Assembly: GCA_965222485.1 (NCBI GenBank)
Contig: CBDCUC010000030.1
Coordinates: forward strand, 186,001-250,000
Direction of reading: 5' to 3'
Source: CBDCUC01 sp965222485
GTDB taxonomy: Bacteria > Pseudomonadota > Alphaproteobacteria > Rhizobiales > Hyphomicrobiaceae
Length of the DNA stretch: 64,000 nucleotides
The position numbers and the translations under genes were made by a program. Shown one piece after another: positions 61,253-64,000 of the stretch. Under the pieces are notes generated by a model. It worked only from the letters and a program-made list of their open reading frames with translations, made no database searches and was not told where the DNA came from. The first letter of the stretch is position 1; each line of letters begins with the position of its first letter.

Positions 61253-62713
61253 ATGGCTGGTTTTCCTGTCTTTATTGAAGTGGGGCGAACAGCGCCTTTG
61301 ATTGTCGGTGGCGGAAATGTCGCCGCGATCAAGGCTCGATTGCTGTTGCGTCGTGCTGACAGGCTTACTTTTGCCGCCGATGCCGTGGTGCCGGCGATTC
61401 GCGAACTTGTCGATCAAGGCAAGGCCGATTTGATCGGTGGTGGCGTTGGCGAAGCGCAGCTGCGCGGCAGGCCTCTGGTGATCTCAGCAACAGGCAATGA
61501 TGATGAGGATCGGCGCGTTTCGGAACTGGCGCGGGCGATGGGTGTGCCTGTAAATGTGCCGGACCGTCCCGAGCTGTGCTCGTTTTCCTTAGCTGCCATC
61601 GTTGATCGTGGCCTTGTCACAATTGCCATTGGGACTGAGGGTGCGGCACCTGTGCTGGCCACACGTTTGCGCGCAAAGTTAGAGCAGGAGCTCAGCCCGC
61701 GGCTTGGAGCACTGGCGCAGGTGGCGCGCGAGTTTCGCGATCAGGTGGGCAAACTGTTGCCAGAGGGTGCGGCCAGGCGGGCTTTCTGGGATCGCGTTTT
61801 CGGCGGGCCTGCTGCAGATGCAATTCTTGACGGTGATGAAAAACGTGGACGGGCGCTAATTGAATCTGCGTTGTTAGACAGTGACCAGCCGGTGCCGCAG
61901 GGACGCGTTTATCTTGTGGGTGCCGGTCCGGGCGACCCTGAGCTGCTGACTTTAAAGGGCGTGCGAGCACTCAAAGATGCCGATGTCATATTGACGGACT
62001 TTCTTGTTGGCGATGGTGTGTTGGATCATGCCAGACGCGAAGCAGAGATCATATGTGTTGGCAAGGCGAAGGGGCGTCATTCGCGCTCGCAAGCCGAAAT
62101 CAACGCGATGATTGTGTCACTGGCCTCACAGGGCAAGACAGTGGTGCGGCTGAAGGGCGGAGACCCATTCTTGTTCGGCAGAGGCGGCGAGGAAGTCGAT
62201 ACGCTGCGTGCATCGGGCATTGCTTGTGAAGTCATACCTGGCGTGACTGCGGCCACGGCGGCGGCGGCTTCTGTGCAAATCCCGTTGACACAGCGCGACC
62301 TGTCACGATCGGTGACGTTTATCTCGGGGCATGCGGCGGGAGATGGCGTGCCCGACTTCGACAACGTAGATTTTCGCGCGTTGTCAAAGGGCGGTAATAC
62401 GCTTGCAGTCTACATGGCGGTGTCGACTGCGGGCAAACTTGGCGAGGCGCTGTTGCGGGCGGGCTGGTCTGCTGCAACTCCTGTCATGGCAGTGGAGCGG
62501 GCCACACGTTCCGACGAGCGGCGCGTGCTGACGACGCTGGATGTTCTGGCTGGCGAGACAGAAAGTCTCAATCTCAAAGGGCCGGCCATTCTCATTTGCG
62601 GTGAGGTTGCCGGTCTCACGCCGGTTGGCGCCGTTGAGGAAGTCCTGCGGCGCGCACAACCGCCATGCGAACCAGGTGAAGAATTGGTTTCCGGTCAAGA
62701 GGGATCGAAATAA
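61253..62713 (+). CDS. cysG: Siroheme synthase (CysG)
   Basis: A 486-residue trifunctional enzyme: residues 1-210 are the NAD-dependent precorrin-2 dehydrogenase/ferrochelatase (PLIVGGGNVAAIKARLLL, PDRPELCSF), residues 215-475 the uroporphyrinogen-III methyltransferase (YLVGAGPGDPELLTLKGVRAL, RLKGGDPFLFGRGGEE, GVTAATAAAASVQIPLTQR). It makes the siroheme of the sulfite reductase encoded two genes downstream. ATG 61253, 8 bases after the ferredoxin stop. Confidence 0.95.
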   Translation: MAGFPVFIEVGRTAPLIVGGGNVAAIKARLLLRRADRLTFAADAVVPAIRELVDQGKADLIGGGVGEAQLRGRPLVISATGNDDEDRRVSELARAMGVPVNVPDRPELCSFSLAAIVDRGLVTIAIGTEGAAPVLATRLRAKLEQELSPRLGALAQVAREFRDQVGKLLPEGAARRAFWDRVFGGPAADAILDGDEKRGRALIESALLDSDQPVPQGRVYLVGAGPGDPELLTLKGVRALKDADVILTDFLVGDGVLDHARREAEIICVGKAKGRHSRSQAEINAMIVSLASQGKTVVRLKGGDPFLFGRGGEEVDTLRASGIACEVIPGVTAATAAAASVQIPLTQRDLSRSVTFISGHAAGDGVPDFDNVDFRALSKGGNTLAVYMAVSTAGKLGEALLRAGWSAATPVMAVERATRSDERRVLTTLDVLAGETESLNLKGPAILICGEVAGLTPVGAVEEVLRRAQPPCEPGEELVSGQEGSK

Positions 62714-62979
62714 TGGCAAGTGTCTTGACCGCTAACCGATTGCGATCGGGAGAAGTGGTTTATCTGGGTGCAGGAGACGTCTGGGTGCGCGATCTTGGGG
62801 ATGCGCGGGTTGCACAGTCTGACGAGGATGTGTCCAAGCTGGAAGCATTAGGGCAGCACTTTGAAGATGTGCGTGAAGTAATCAGCGCATACGTCATGGA
62901 TGTCGATGTGGTGGACGGGCGCGCTGTTGCCACTTCCGTGCGCGAGATCATTCGGGCGGCACACGGTCCCAGTATTTAG
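62713..62979 (+). CDS. DUF2849 protein
   Basis: An 88-residue protein with TANRLRSGEVVYLGAGDVWVRDLGDARVA, the DUF2849 pattern. The family is almost always found between cysG and the sulfite reductase gene in alphaproteobacteria, suggesting an accessory role in assembly or electron transfer. Its ATG overlaps the cysG stop (TAATG). Confidence 0.9.
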   Translation: MASVLTANRLRSGEVVYLGAGDVWVRDLGDARVAQSDEDVSKLEALGQHFEDVREVISAYVMDVDVVDGRAVATSVREIIRAAHGPSI

Positions 62980-63017
62980 GGGCCCAGCATTCAGGGCGAA
63001 CAAGCAGGATAACGAAG

Positions 63018-64000
63018 ATGTACCGTTACGACGAATTTGATGCAGCCTTCGTGCAGCAACGGACCGGGCAATTCGCCGACCAAGTCGAGCGACGCTTGTC
63101 GGGTGAGCTGTCGGAAGAACAATTTCGTCCGCTTCGATTGCAGAACGGTCTTTATCTGCAATTACATGCCTACATGCTGCGTGTTGCCGTTCCCTATGGT
63201 GTGCTGTCCTGCGAGAAATTGAGGGCGCTAGCCGATATCGCACGGCGTTTCGATAAGGATTTCGGACATTTCACGACGCGCCAGAATATTCAATACAACT
63301 GGATCAAGCTGGATGAGGTGCCGGAGATCTTGTCGGTGCTGGCCGATGTTGAAATGCACGCCATTCAGACCAGCGGCAACTGCATCCGCAACGTGACGTC
63401 CGACCCTTATGCCGGTGTCGCTGTCGATGAGATTGAAGATCCGCGTGTCTGGGCGGAGGTGATGCGCCAGTGGTCCACGATCCATCCGGAGTTTGCGTTT
63501 CTGCCGCGCAAATTCAAAATCGCTATTACGGGCGCAGCAGAAGATCGTGCCGCTATTCTATTTCACGATATCGGTATTCGCATCGTCAAGGATAAGGGTG
63601 GGGAAACCGGGTTTGCCATTTATGTTGGTGGCGGTCAGGGGCGTACGCCTTATGTGGCGCATGAAGTTCGCGGATTTCTGCCGAAGGACCGGCTGCTGTC
63701 CTACCTGGAAGCGATCATGCGTGTCTATAATCTGCATGGACGTCGCGACAATCTTTACAAGTCCCGTATCAAGATTCTCGTCAATGCATTGGGGATTGAG
63801 AAGTTCCGGGAGGAAGTGGAAGAAGAATGGTCACGGATCGATCAGCCATCCGTCGACTTACCGCAGATTGAATATGAGCGGATTGCTGCTTACTTCAAGC
63901 CGCTGGATCTGGAGCAAGCAGAAAACACGTCCCACTCCGTTGCCGAAAGGCGCAAGTCCGATGCGGGCTTCGATCATTGGATGCGCAACAATGTGCTAGC
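63018..64000 (+). CDS. Nitrite/sulfite reductase, siroheme type (3' end outside window)
   Basis: The first 327 codons are present; the gene runs off the window. FTTRQNIQYNWIKLDEV and TSGNCIRNVTSDP are the substrate/siroheme-binding blocks of the assimilatory sulfite/nitrite reductase family; FAIYVGGGQGRTP and RIKILVNALGIEKFREEV follow. The position after cysG-DUF2849 makes sulfite reductase (CysI) the likely function. The iron-sulfur cysteines lie beyond the window. ATG 63018 with AGGAT upstream. Confidence 0.92.
   Translation, partial: MYRYDEFDAAFVQQRTGQFADQVERRLSGELSEEQFRPLRLQNGLYLQLHAYMLRVAVPYGVLSCEKLRALADIARRFDKDFGHFTTRQNIQYNWIKLDEVPEILSVLADVEMHAIQTSGNCIRNVTSDPYAGVAVDEIEDPRVWAEVMRQWSTIHPEFAFLPRKFKIAITGAAEDRAAILFHDIGIRIVKDKGGETGFAIYVGGGQGRTPYVAHEVRGFLPKDRLLSYLEAIMRVYNLHGRRDNLYKSRIKILVNALGIEKFREEVEEEWSRIDQPSVDLPQIEYERIAAYFKPLDLEQAENTSHSVAERRKSDAGFDHWMRNNVL

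Noticed and set aside
1..64000. CRISPR arrays, insertion sequences, prophage or integrase genes
   Set aside because: No regularly spaced repeats, transposase motifs or phage proteins are visible; the tRNA-Pro has no adjacent integrase or duplicated 3' end that I can see.

Overview
The window reads as a chromosomal segment of an alphaproteobacterium, most likely of the order Hyphomicrobiales (Hyphomicrobium/Filomicrobium-like). This rests on gene order and family content, not on a database search: yajC-secD-secF followed by an Mth938-domain gene, DUF177-plsX-fabH-ihfA-merR, a CBP3-type ubiquinol-cytochrome c chaperone, K+-insensitive H+-pyrophosphatase, TrmFO, a type 2 ArgC, DUF2842, TIGR01459 HAD and DUF2849 proteins. 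I see no transposase, integrase, phage gene or CRISPR array. One tRNA (Pro, GGG) is present.

Layout. 1-12.8 kb: end of a LysM/M23 peptidase, an L,D-transpeptidase, a DUF815 ATPase, then yajC-secD-secF, an NDUFAF3-like (Mth938) gene, an NDUFAF6-like pseudo-phytoene synthase, a large secreted SGNH protein and trmFO. 12.8-16.1 kb: a CDF metal exporter divergent from a MerR/CadR-type regulator with a readable MerR-type promoter, then a DUF2157/GDYXXLXY pair. 16.3-19.4 kb: three small secreted proteins (two Arg/Tyr-rich) and a DUF937 protein. 19.9-28.5 kb: hppA, bamE, the ubiquinol-cytochrome c chaperone, the DUF177-plsX-fabH-ihfA-merR run, and a phosphopantetheinyl transferase. 28.6-30.2 kb: tRNA-Pro, a secreted NlpC/CHAP-like protein and a lysine-rich repeat protein.

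30.4-39.1 kb is a Wzy-type surface polysaccharide locus: polymerase, WcaJ-type initiating transferase, GT4, Wza-like export lipoprotein, GumC/Wzz with a degenerate tyrosine-kinase domain, and a NodB deacetylase. Its composition resembles holdfast/unipolar adhesin loci. 39.2-43.7 kb is housekeeping (DUF2842, heme A synthase, argC, TerC, rplM-rpsI). 44.1-49 kb holds a base-composition outlier with a HEPN-like Arg-x4-His motif, an unrecognised exported protein, a crotonase-fold protein lacking both catalytic glutamates plus a CoA-binding protein, and a GT87-like transferase.

49.3-59.5 kb is the most intriguing region. It holds GTP cyclohydrolase II, a RibD-C-type reductase with cytochrome b561, and a tight antisense operon of a medium-chain dehydrogenase without zinc cysteines, a 6-pyruvoyl-tetrahydropterin-synthase homologue with its active site replaced, a GT4 glycosyltransferase and a methyltransferase. 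This looks like a pathway for a modified (glycosylated, methylated) pteridine or related molecule that I cannot assign to a known product. An NdvA-like exporter and an OpgH glucan synthase are interleaved. 59.6-64 kb ends with a HAD hydrolase, a [2Fe-2S] ferredoxin and the sulfite-reduction operon cysG-DUF2849-cysI, which runs off the window.
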